Part shown: positions 55,450 through 64,000 of the stretch, piece by piece | Layout of the letters: every line of letters starts with the position of its first letter | Numbering within the stretch: the stretch's first letter is position 1 | NCBI GenBank assembly: GCA_963576735.1 | Contig: OY755174.1 | Span: forward strand, 4,588,001 to 4,652,000 | DNA: 64,000 nucleotides | Reading direction: 5' to 3' | DNA from: Bedellia somnulentella | Lineage: Eukaryota; Arthropoda; Insecta; Lepidoptera; Bedelliidae | Notes under the pieces: generated by a model | What the model was told of the DNA's origin: nothing | Database searches by the model: none | Seen by the model: only the letters and a program-made list of their open reading frames with translations | Program-made: the position numbers and the translations under genes

Positions 55450-58303
55450 TCAACCATTATAAATCCAACCCTTCTTTTTGGTGGTGCTGGTCGAGCTGTT
55501 GGTGTTTGAGCTATTGGTGGTTGTCTTTATATAATATTCGGAGAAGGGGTTATATTTAGGACGTTTTTCTGGTGATATTAAGAATAACTCGTTGTATCTA
55601 GTTTTATTGTAAGCATCCCAAAAGTTATCATGAAGAAGGATTTGGTCGGAATGTCCACTCTGAAACCGACAAAGTTTGTTAAGAAATAAAATAACATAAA
55701 ATAACATAACATATACTCACGGCTATACATCCGTAATCCGTAAAAAAAGGGGTAGCCAGAGCTAGGGAATTAAAAATTCCTCAGCCACTTTTGGAAGTCG
55801 AGTGGGGAAAAGATGGTGAAATAAAGGTTTTTGGTGATGGGTCTCCAACCGCATTGCCCAAAAATCCCTTAAAAGCCCCAATACCGTTAGTCGCCTCTTA
55901 CGTACACCCACCGGAAGAAATGGGGTAGTGCTATTCTAAGCCGGCACTACACAGCATCTAAGCCGGCACTACAAAGAAATGAATCATCATATTTATGACC
56001 AAATAGCTTTTACGACCAATGGTTAATAGCTTTTAAAGGGAAAATCTGTAAATAACATCAAGGGGACTGATTTTTTTAATAGAGGTTTAGTTTTGTGTGT
56101 AGTGTCGGCTTAGAATAGCACTACCCCATTTCTTCCGGTGGGTGTACGTAAGAGGCGACTAACGGTATTGGGGCTTTTTAAGGGATTTTTGGGCGATGCG
56201 GTTGGAGACCCATCACCAACAACCTTTATTCTACCACCTTTTCCCCACTCAACTTCCAAAAGTGGCTGAGAAATTTCTTATTTTTCAGCTCTGGCTACCC
56301 CTTTTAGGGATTTATAGCCGTGAGTAAATGTATGTATGTTTGTTTAGTTTTAGTCAGAATAACAAATATAAAGATTTAACAGTATCGTAAATCCATGTAG
56401 CTGCTTTTGAAGCCCTATTCTTGTAAGTAAAAATGATTCTCATACCATTTTATTCTAACAGGCGATTAACTATAGTTATCGCATCAGAATAAGATCCTTA
56501 TAACCATCACATATGAGATAATGTTATGCTTTGGAGACAAACATAAGCCGCATGGCAGTTAAATGGTAAAAGAGATATTCCCAGCCACAGATACTCTTAG
56601 ATCAAATAGAGAAAGTGCATTGATGGAACCTATCATAAAAACGAACGCGATTGATTGAGTTATTACGTTAAGTTAGTTGCTCAAATCATGGTTCACACCT
56701 TTTATACCAAAAGGATTGACAAAAATACTATTTATAATATAACATAACATAATAACATAAACGTTCACGCCGAATATCCCCGAAGGGGTTGGCAGAGGTA
56801 CTAATACTTCTGAACATCACGTGACTTTGTCACCTGGTGTGCAGAGTACCCATGTTTTGCATGGACAGTGTACTCACGTGATAGGGGGCAAGCCTATCGC
56901 CGTTTTGTACGAATACACTGTCACATGACTAAGTACAACTCAGCCATGTGGGTTTCCTCACGATGTTTTCCCTCACCGTTAACAACCATGATAAATTAAC
57001 CACACATATGTCTTTAGAAAAGATAAATTGGTGTAGGCCCGACCCAGGATTTGAACACTAGTCGTTTGCACGACAACCGAGTGTTCTACCCACTGAGCTA
57101 TCACGAATTATTTATAATATATATCTAACTTATAACGTAACACTTTGGACACCTAGTGTTCGAGTACCTAAGTTTTGCTAGGACAATATATTCATTTGAT
57201 AAGGGTAGGTCTACTGCCACATTCTACGAATACACTGTCTCTGTGTACAACTCAGCCATATGGTGTTTCCTTATGATGTTTTCGCTCACCGTTCATCTTG
57301 ATATGTTAACCTCACATATGACTGAAGTAAAACACATTTTTGTAAGTATGTTCTACTTAAGCTCTATAACGTACCTTGAAAAATACTTTCGATCGGAAAT
57401 ATGCTGAAAGTTTAGGTTTCGTATCCAAAATTTGTTCGCTAGGCACTGGAAAAGACAGAATAATGTGAAATTGGTTGTTTTAATCCGATTTTATTTATTA
57501 ATAAAATATGAAGCCAGGCGAAAGATACTAGTATTCAATCATAAAAATGTCATTACAGTAGTTTCAGAGAGAACTGCCTTAAAATGATATATACAATACT
57601 TACATATACTCACGCCATTAGTTCCCATTGGGGTAGGCAGAGACTATCGATCGACAATGCTCATTGCTCGTATCAAATAATAATTACAGACATACATACA
57701 TATACTCACGGCTATAGATCCCTAGAATGACACTTTTGGAAAATTGAGTGGGGAAAAAATGGTTAAATAAAGGTTTTTGGTGATGGGTCTCCAACCGAAT
57801 CGCCCGATGTTCCCTTAAAAGCCTCAATACCGTTAATCGCCTCTTAAGTACACCCACCGGAAGTAATGGGGTAGCGTACATAATAATTACTTCTTCTAAA
57901 AAAGTATAGTATATGTGAACTTATACATACGTAAAACAATAGGTGTAGACTTTAAGTAGCAATCAAAAACATTCCAAGCGATCATATAATCTTGCGTCTC
58001 GACATTAAAAGCTTGTTTGGCGTTGCATATCTCCAAAGCCATACGGACTGAATCCTTGAAATGATCGCTTAAATTTCTTGGGTATCTATTCAACACGGTA
58101 TCGACATTCATTAAGCCGGTATGTAGAACGCTATCGGAAGTATGAAGAATACAAAATGCTAGTTTCTTAATAAGCGTGTCATTGGCAGAATTGGCGGTTT
58201 CAAACAGTTCGATGACGGGAAACATTGTTTTTTTACCCATACGGTGGGCACATTCTTCTATTTTCTTCATCATGAGAATCGTCTCGTTTTTTTTCATATG
58301 CAA
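55450..58303 (-). CDS. OBP-D: Minus-C odorant-binding protein with a C-terminal extension; first exon not found
   Basis: Exons in transcript order: 58303-57931 (124 codons, opens in phase 0 after ttccag), 57445-57375, 55659-55450 (stop); phases 1 and 0 join cleanly, giving 217 residues without the leader. The OBP domain has four cysteines (IEEC, LAFC, LEIC, VFDC) in the C1, C3, C4, C6 order; the places of C2 and C5 hold Lys and Tyr. After KSTPIVL, where OBPs normally stop, come 92 more residues: PSEQILDTKPKLSAYFRSKV and FFK, then FWDAYNKTRYNELF, KYNPFSEYY, a Thr/Ser/Asn-rich run and KKKGWIYNG. Several N-x-S/T sites suit secretion. OBP-E has the same extension. The last exon also exists as a duplicate at 52405-52196. 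The signal-peptide exon should lie above 58303 but was not located; TE insertions may hide it. Confidence 0.8.
55710..55973 (-). repeat. Family A retroposon (copy of 52456-52719)
   Basis: Same element in unit 2; lies in OBP-D intron. Confidence 0.8.
56095..56341 (+). repeat. Family A retroposon (copy of 52841-53087)
   Basis: Same element in unit 2. Confidence 0.8.
56742..57108 (-). mobile_element. Family C SINE (copy of 53488-53854)
   Basis: Same element in unit 2, including its TSD. Confidence 0.85.
57598..57655 (-). repeat. Family D LINE terminal fragment
   Basis: tatactcacgccattagttc ... gactatcgatcg: only the last bases of the element. Confidence 0.6.
57688..57879 (-). mobile_element. 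Family A retroposon with 11-bp TSD
   Basis: TSD ataataattac (57677-57687 and 57880-57890), in the OBP-D intron between exons ending at 57931 and starting at 57445. Confidence 0.85.
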
Positions 58304-58576
58304 CTGGAAAGAAATAAATCATTAAACTGTGAAGCACAACAAGGAGAATGTATAAAATTGACGATTCGTATTCGTTGGTACTCGTATGGCCATTGCTGTA
58401 TTATGCAGGAACCTCTCAAAAGGTGCGAGCCTCAATAGCGGAGCGCACTCCATGGTACTTACCGGTAACTGTTGTGATTTTCAAAGGGGCATATTTCTGT
58501 TAATAACGTCTTTTAAAATAATCTGATAACTTTAATTTATTCAAATATTATTCTATTGAAATACAATCTGTAAGAT

Positions 58577-58791
58577 GTGTAGTGTCGGCTTAGAATAGCA
58601 CTAACCCATTTATTCCCGCGGGTGTCGTAAGAGGTAATTTCGGGTATTGGGGCTTATTAAGGGATTGTGGGGCGATGTTGTTTGAGACATTATTTACAAT
58701 CCTTTTCCCACTTAACTTACAAAAGCGGCTAAGGATTTTTTATTCCGAAGCGCTGGCTACCCTTGTCTGGGATTTATAGCCGTGAGTATAC
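58577..58791 (+). repeat. Family A retroposon, diverged
   Basis: From tgtgtagtgtcggcttagaa to gccgtgagtatac. Confidence 0.7.
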
Positions 58792-59258
58792 TTGAGTTTT
58801 AAAATACCTCTTAATATAAAAAAAAAACTTCATTACAAAAATAAATACTACTTGACTGATCAGTGACACACGAGTAAATAATGTAATATTTTACTCAAAA
58901 AGATTATTCTTTACTCGTTAGTCTTTTTTTTTTGTTAGTTAAAAGTATTAACTCTATTTGATCATAATATTGATAATTATAATTATATTGAATGAAATAA
59001 TAATAATAATAAATCTGATAATATTGAACGAACGTCTCTCTTAAGAGCTTATTCCATTTGTCTGAATGAAGACGTCTGAAACCCACAGAATCTGAATTCA
59101 GACTAGTGGAATAACGTTCAGAACGCTAGGCTTCTGAAAAGTAGACAAATTGTGTAGTGGAATAACAAGCGTCTGCGGCAGTAACTTCGAAGGACGTCTG
59201 AATTTAGAAACGACAAAGTGTAATGGAATAAGCTCTTTAGTCGCTAATGGTGAGTCGT
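58792..59258. other. Intergenic or OBP-D intron 1, nothing certain
   Basis: Between 59050 and 59235 the word family ttccattngtctgaa / cagacgtctgaatt recurs in both directions (gacgtctgaaac, gaattcagactagtggaata, gacgtctgaattt), which suggests a small inverted-repeat element. Confidence 0.35.
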
Positions 59259-59424
59259 ACTTAATCATGTAGTGTCTTCGTACAAAACGGCGATAGGCCT
59301 GCCCCCCTCACAGAACATGGGTACTCTGAAAACCAGGTGGAAAAATGACACGTGATGTTCAGAAGTATTAGTACCTCTGCCAACCCCTTCGGGGGTATTC
59401 AGTGTAAACGTTTGAGTTGTAGTC
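59259..59424 (+). repeat. Family C SINE, 3' half
   Basis: From cttcgtacaaaacggcgata to gtgtaaacgtttgag. Confidence 0.7.
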
Positions 59425-59464
59425 TATTGGTCGCAAGTCGCCGCCGTTAAATTTAAAACTTTGA

Positions 59465-60060
59465 CAGTGACCTTTGTAAGTTGCGTTACGAGTTTGCGAC
59501 ACAAACTGTATTAAGGGGGAGAGGAGGGGATTTGACAATAATAGAGATAGAGTTACGCTTACGCCCGATTTCTGAATTGAGTATTCAAGCTGAGAACGAC
59601 TTAAGTATCGTTTTGTCTCATTCAGTTGTTAAGATTTCAATGCGACGGAACGATACTAAAGTTGTTCTCAACTGGAATACATACATACATACATACATAT
59701 ACTCACGGCTGTAAATCCCTAGAAGGGGTAGCCAGAGCTAAGGAATTAGAAATTCCTTAGCCACTTTTGGAAATGTGAATGGGGAAAAGATGGTAAAAAT
59801 AAAGTTTGTTGGTGATGGGTCTCCAACCGCATCGCCCAAAAATCCCTTAAAAGCCCTAATACCGTTAGTTGCCTCTTACGTACACCCGTCGGTAGAAACG
59901 GGGTAGTGCTATTCTAAGCCGACACTACACAGCTGGACTACTCAACTGGAACTGGAACTGGAATACTCAATTCGAAATCGGGCGTTAGAGCCGTACTAAT
60001 AATAAATGCACACTTACTGTAGGACGTTTCAGTAAGTTTAAGGGTTCCGCCATGTAAGCA
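59465..60060. mobile_element. Inverted-repeat element interrupted by family A
   Basis: cgcccgatttctgaattgag (about 59562-59581) is mirrored by actcaattcgaaatcgggcg (about 59964-59983). The family A copy at 59678-59940 lies between. Outer limits uncertain. Confidence 0.5.
59678..59940 (-). mobile_element. Family A retroposon, full length, 11-bp TSD
   Basis: TSD ctcaactggaa (59667-59677 and 59941-59951). Confidence 0.85.
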
Positions 60061-60269
60061 GTGCTAATGCTAAAGTCTATTACATATCCATAACTTAGCA
60101 TTATCACTACAGAGTATACATGTGTCGACATGTTATATTTATCTAAATAAATATGTAATAACTTAAAACTATAATTGGGTCATTTAATGCATGGTTGATA
60201 TTTTATTGAAGTATCCGTTGAATTATTTCATTTCATGCTTGATATAAATCAAATTGGCTGAGAAGTCAA

Positions 60270-60446
60270 GAGTATTGGAGTTTTTTAATCGAATTTTTCT
60301 GGCGATGCGGTTGGAGATCCATCACCAAAAACATTTACTTTACAATCTTTTCCCCATTCAACTTCCAAAAATGGCTAAGGAATTTGTTATTCTGAAGCTC
60401 TGGCTACCCCTTCTAGGGATTTATAGTATATGTATGTGTATGTATG
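60270..60446 (+). repeat. Family A retroposon, 5'-truncated
   Basis: From ggagttttttaatcgaattt to gtatatgtatgtgtatgtat. Confidence 0.65.
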
Positions 60447-60682
60447 GTCACAATAAATAAATAAAATATCTAAAGGAAAAGGAGTACATCCATACACTCA
60501 GGAAATTAGTTTTTACTGCAGTAAGCAGCGAGAATCGATTGTATTTTTTTTACGAACGGCGTATCTTAATTATGTGATGCTATCAGTTTATTAATATGGT
60601 GGCATCTCGTGTTAATATATATTTTACACCAACCTACCTTTTTGCAATCCACATCAAGATTTACAATATATGAGTAATTTAA

Positions 60683-60735
60683 ATCTTTTTGTTCATGAAA
60701 ACCTCATGTGGGGATTATTACTAATAAATCAATAC
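60683..60735 (-). repeat. Family B 3' end only
   Basis: taatttaaatctttttgttc ... ggggattattactaataaat; no tRNA-like part and no mirrored arm. Confidence 0.65.
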
Positions 60736-61655
60736 ATAGTATAAAACAAAGTCGCTTTCGCTGTATGTCCGTATGTATGCTTAGATCTTTAAAACTACGC
60801 AACGGATTTTGATGCGGTTTTTTTTAATAGATAGAGTGATTCTTAAGGAAGGTTTGTATGTATAATAAATGCATAATATAGTAGAGAAACACAGATAAAT
60901 TTAAAGGTTTCTAATGTGATGTCATAAATAAGCACGTTTTTTTGCGCTTACATTGCAAACGCTGGCTGAACCCTACGAGATAGACCAAAATAATGTACTA
61001 CAGTATTGTTCACCTTAAAAAGTTCAACAAAAAAGTCCGCGATGGTATATGTCTATCTCTTAGGGATAACCCAGCATAACCATTTTTATTCTTTACTAAA
61101 AAATGGTTATTTACGAAGTGATTTTAAACAATACAGCATTAATCCTTATCCAATTAAGTACCTTAAATAAATTGTGCATTTATTATAGATCAATATGCTT
61201 TTTACATACATATACTCACGGCTATAAATCCCTTACGGGGTAGCCAGAGCTTTGGAATGAGGAATTCCTCAGCCATTTTTGGAAGTTGATTGGGGGAAAG
61301 ATGGTAATAACAAATGTTTTTGGCGGGTCTCCAACCACATCGCCCAAAAATCACTTAAAAAGCCCCTATACCCTTAGTCGCCTCTTACGATCACCCACGG
61401 GTAGAAATGCTTTTTACAGCATGTAATTTAAGTGAATATTACCGAAGATATTACAAATTTAAAATGCAGGGTCGTAGTTGTTTGCGCCGGGCGGCGCGTG
61501 CCTATAAAACGTTGTTTATGATTACGTCTTTCTCTAGCAAAACGTCAAGGACATCCAGATACTTTGAGAACGGAACGGGAACAACACAGCCAATATTTTT
61601 GTAAACATAATATTAAAATTAAAAGGACGCAGACGAAGTCGCGGGTACCAGCTAG
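60736..61655. mobile_element. Possible Helitron-like non-autonomous element
   Basis: Opens with acaaagtcgctttcgctgta and 'acgcaacggattttgatgcggtt', and closes with gacgaagtcgcgggtaccagctagt-like sequence, a layout I associate with dispersed lepidopteran elements ending in CTAG. Called from memory of style, without a database match. Confidence 0.35.
61206..61406 (-). mobile_element. Family A retroposon, 5'-truncated, 11-bp TSD
   Basis: TSD atgctttttac (61195-61205 and 61407-61417). The copy stops at cccacgggtagaa, lacking the last 35 or so bases of the family's 5' end, so 5' truncation happens at insertion in this family. Confidence 0.9.
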
Positions 61656-61660
61656 TAAAA

Positions 61661-61880
61661 AATAAATAAAGGAAAGAAAAATTTCGACACAGGCGGGATT
61701 CGAACCCGCGACCTCGGGTATACGTCCCCGTCGCTCTTGCCAATTGAGCTACCGTGTGCGTGTACCGTGTCAATTGGCAAGAGCGACGGGGGCGTATACC
61801 CGAGGTCGCGGGTTCGAATCCCGCCTGTGTCGAAATTTTTCTTTCCTTTATTTATTCTTTATTTATTTATTAATATATCA
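61661..61880 (+). mobile_element. Family B SINE, near-perfect palindrome of two tRNA-like units
   Basis: Arm 61661-61747 and arm 61770-61856 are reverse complements over 87 bases with one mismatch, around a 22-base centre. Each arm holds most of the tRNA-like core (gctcttgccaattga; gcgggttcgaatcccgc) and the ctttcctttatttatt 3' stretch. Confidence 0.9.
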
Positions 61881-61884
61881 GTAA

Positions 61885-61985
61885 GTTTGTCCAGGATGAA
61901 GAACTACGCTATAAAGTTTTGCCAGGATCGTACGAAGTGGCGATTGATAGTCTCTGCCTACCCCAATGGAAACTGATGGCATGTG
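61885..61985 (+). repeat. Family D LINE 3' end
   Basis: ccaggatcgtacgaagtggc ... gtctctgcctaccccaatgg ... gatggcatgtg. Confidence 0.65.
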
Positions 61986-61989
61986 TATT

Positions 61990-62292
61990 TGTATATATGT
62001 TATCTAGGTTGGAAAGTAAATGATATCATTATTCCACCTCTTTTCATGGTATTGAACGATGCGTCTAAGAACACGAAGCTTTTTCTATGTTTGTTAGGGA
62101 TGAGGTAAGAAAGGTTTTATTAAGATATTCTCCGTTCTCACTATCCTAAGAGAAATTGTGGATTCCAAAGCTCTGGCTACAATACTTCAGGCATTCCTGA
62201 CAAATGATTTAATTAAAACCCCCTCATAAAACTAACGAAATCTAAAAAATCTACGTTTTGTGAGTGGTATACATCAAGCAAAGAGAAGAACT

Positions 62293-62329
<37 letters not shown>

Positions 62330-62508
62330 TATGATGAAATTTTGATAAAATGAGGCAACGTATGCAAATTTGCACTGAAATGTAAGACAAAATATAGAAA
62401 GAGACTAGAACTAAATATTTCGGCTGGCATTTTAAAATATGTGATAATAATGCTGAATCAGCTCATAACATGATAAACAAAAAAACAAAGTTGTTCAAAT
62501 CGTTTTAA
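61990..62508. other. 3' flank of OBP-E; TA microsatellite
   Basis: A (TA)n run lies at 62299-62326. Otherwise nothing recognised. Confidence 0.4.
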
Positions 62509-62514
62509 TTTATT
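62509..62514 (-). terminator. Polyadenylation signal of OBP-E
   Basis: AATAAA on the minus strand about 70 bases beyond the stop at 62581. Confidence 0.55.
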
Positions 62515-62580
62515 AAAAATATACTCTACTACGAACAACTAAAAACTATTTTTCTAGAATAACTATAAATAAAATCGTTT

Positions 62581-63845
62581 TTAGCCCAGAGGATTGAAAA
62601 TGCTCACAATATCTGCTGTAGTAGTTGTTGTCTCTGTTTCTGTTGTATTTCCGATTAAATAACCTGGGAATGGAGTGTACTTCGGTACTGTGTCAGGTTT
62701 TAGGAATATTTCATAATATCTTGTTTTGTTGTACGCTTCCCAAAAAGTTTTATTATTGAAAACAATATGCTGAACGTAATTGCTCTACAACAATAAATTG
62801 TTTATTATGTAACATTACATGCATAGTACATTCAAGTTTAAAAACAATGAAAAGATATACACAGAGAAGTCAATCACAAAAAAATAATATAAGATTTGCT
62901 GTGTAGTCTCGGCTTAGAATAGCACTAGCTATCCCATTTCGTCCATTGGATGATTGTAAGAGGCAACTGAGGGTATCAGGGCATTAAAGTGATTTTTGGG
63001 CGATGCGGTTGGAGACCCATAACCAAAACTTTTTAAAAGTGGCTCTGGGTACCCCTTTTAGAGATTTATAGCCGTGAGTATATGTATATATGTTATTATA
63101 TTATATAGTCACAGGAAGGAAATTCAAATGACACCTTCTTTCACAAGCATTTGCCAAGCCAGGCGAACCAGCAGATTTATATTGTAAACAATTCGAAGTT
63201 TTATATGGAATGAAAATTGCTAAACTTATTTGCCTTTGAATAAGGCTTAATCATACTTACTTATTTATACTCACGCCCATTATTTCCATTGGGGTAGGCA
63301 GAGACTATCGATCGCCACTTAGTACGATCTTGACAAACCTCTCTTGCTTCCTTTACATTCATTATTCTTCTCATACATGCTCTTTTATTCTTCTCACTTC
63401 AGACCCCCGCCTTTATAAGAACGTTTTCTATCTGGTCAAGAAACGTTTTACGAGGCCGTCCTCTACTAACGAACCCATCCACATTGGCTCTATATATCTC
63501 TTTCGCTACTTTATTTTTATCCATCCTCTCTATGTGCCCAAACCACCTCAACATTCCTTTTTCTATCTTGCATACTAATCTTTCAAACCTACTCGTTCAC
63601 GGATCACAGTATTTCTCACTCTATCACACAGCCTTACAATACATATACTTCTGAGGGATCTCATTTCCACTGCATTAACTCTACTTTCATGCTTCTTCTG
63701 CCATGCACAATGTGCCCATGCTGATCCATCCACTATATTAAATACATTTAATATTCCAGCGATAAACAGCTTACCTTAAAAAATACTTTCGACCGAAAAT
63801 ATGCCGAAAGTAATGGCTTTTGATCCAAAACATGCTCATTTGGTA
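62581..63845 (-). CDS. OBP-E: 3' exons of a second extended OBP, incomplete at window end
   Basis: Two exons: 63845-63775 and 62784-62581 (stop 62583-62581). Phases equal those of OBP-D (2 bases of a split codon, then phase 0), and lengths are nearly equal (71 bases in both; 204 versus 210). The first reads PNEHVLDQKPLLSAYFRSKV and FFK, identical to OBP-D at 18 of 23 places. The second keeps FWEAYNKTRYYEIFL, KYTPFPGY and a Thr-rich run (TTETETTTTT), ending FNPLG. Upstream exons, including the OBP domain, lie beyond 64000, so the OBP part is inferred from OBP-D. A family A copy is in the intron between these exons. Confidence 0.75.
62898..63092 (+). repeat. Family A retroposon, internally deleted
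   Basis: From gctgtgtagtctcggcttag to gccgtgagtatatgtatata. Confidence 0.7.
63254..63770 (-). mobile_element. Family D LINE 3' end with broken RT C-terminus
   Basis: Minus-strand frames give [16 protein letters not shown] and, further on, [17 protein letters not shown] with stops between. It is the longest family D copy here and ends five bases short of the OBP-E exon at 63775. Confidence 0.7.
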
Positions 63846-64000
63846 CTGTGAATAGATAATATTTATTTATCTTAGCACTTACTTTATTAATATATTTTTA
63901 CACTTCAGAGCTATTTCCAAAAGGGGCTGAAGAATTTCTTATTCTGTATTCTCTTATTCTCAAGTAAACAACATATATAAATACATAGGATACATATTTT

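Larger units (their letters stand above)
54024..57277. repeat. Tandem duplication, unit 2 (3254 bp)
   Basis: Direct copy of 50770-54023. Right boundary at 57277/57278, where the sequence goes on to ttttcgctcaccgttcatc. No difference was found in the segments compared, so it is either very young or an assembly duplicate. Confidence 0.95.

Noticed and set aside
58448..58495. Leader exon for OBP-D before the donor ccg|gtaagt at about 58460
   Set aside because: In the phase needed, the frame has a TGA after MPL and no leader-like stretch.
60012..60052. Alternative OBP-D first exon (ATG ... CCTACA|gtaagt, phase 0)
   Set aside because: It would encode a short polar peptide, not a signal peptide, and lies in an inverted-repeat element.
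1..64000. CRISPR array or bacterial operon structure
   Set aside because: No short direct repeats with regular spacers; gene structure is eukaryotic with introns.

Overview
The window looks like nuclear DNA of a moth or butterfly. It is AT-rich, has small exons with canonical GT/AG introns, and is dense with short retroposons, LINE remains, PIF/Harbinger and fold-back elements. It also carries a cluster of insect odorant-binding protein (OBP) genes of the four-cysteine Minus-C kind. Placement in Lepidoptera rests on the style of the repeats and OBPs and is inference; no species is claimed.

Layout. (1) 1-5.4 kb is repeats. (2) 5.4-26.4 kb, plus strand, holds a complete 14-exon Naa35 gene (auxiliary subunit of the NatC N-terminal acetyltransferase, 712 aa). 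Its introns are full of mobile elements: a LINE with a 1043-codon ORF nested in an older RTE-like LINE, an array of truncated copies of the gene's own exon 10, and a fragment copy of exon 12. (3) 27.9-31.2 kb, minus strand, is a 3-exon gene for a 148-aa acidic protein I cannot name. (4) 31.2-43.7 kb is repeat-rich: a cluster of tRNA-like SINE units, a 536-bp fold-back element, a 5'-truncated LINE, and an R4/Dong-like LINE with four lesions sitting in the ATT-repeat tail of that LINE. (5) 43.8-64 kb is the OBP cluster: two plus-strand genes (OBP-A 43830-45777, OBP-B 46522-47402), then minus-strand OBP-C (49489-51152), OBP-D (55450-58303) and the 3' end of OBP-E (62581-63845, running off the window).

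Two points stand out. OBP-D and OBP-E carry an extra C-terminal region of about 92 residues in two added exons, with a conserved block (LSAYFRSKVFFK, then FWxAYNKTRY) and a Thr/Ser/Asn-rich tail. A 3254-bp direct tandem duplication (50770-54023 and 54024-57277, apparently identical) holds exactly the first exon of OBP-C and the last exon of OBP-D. Both parent genes stay complete, and an extra signal-peptide exon now lies upstream of an extra tail exon in compatible phase, which could make a new two-exon secreted protein.

Repeat names used below. Family A: about 245 bp, 5' end tgtagtgtcggcttag, 3' end gccgtgagtata(tgta)n, about 40 copies, often with 10-14 bp target-site duplications (TSDs). 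Family B: tRNA-like SINE whose copies often carry an inverted second copy of themselves. Family C: tRNA-like SINE of about 370 bp. Family D: LINE 3' ends finishing in ctaccccaatgggaactaatggcgtgagtat-type sequence.
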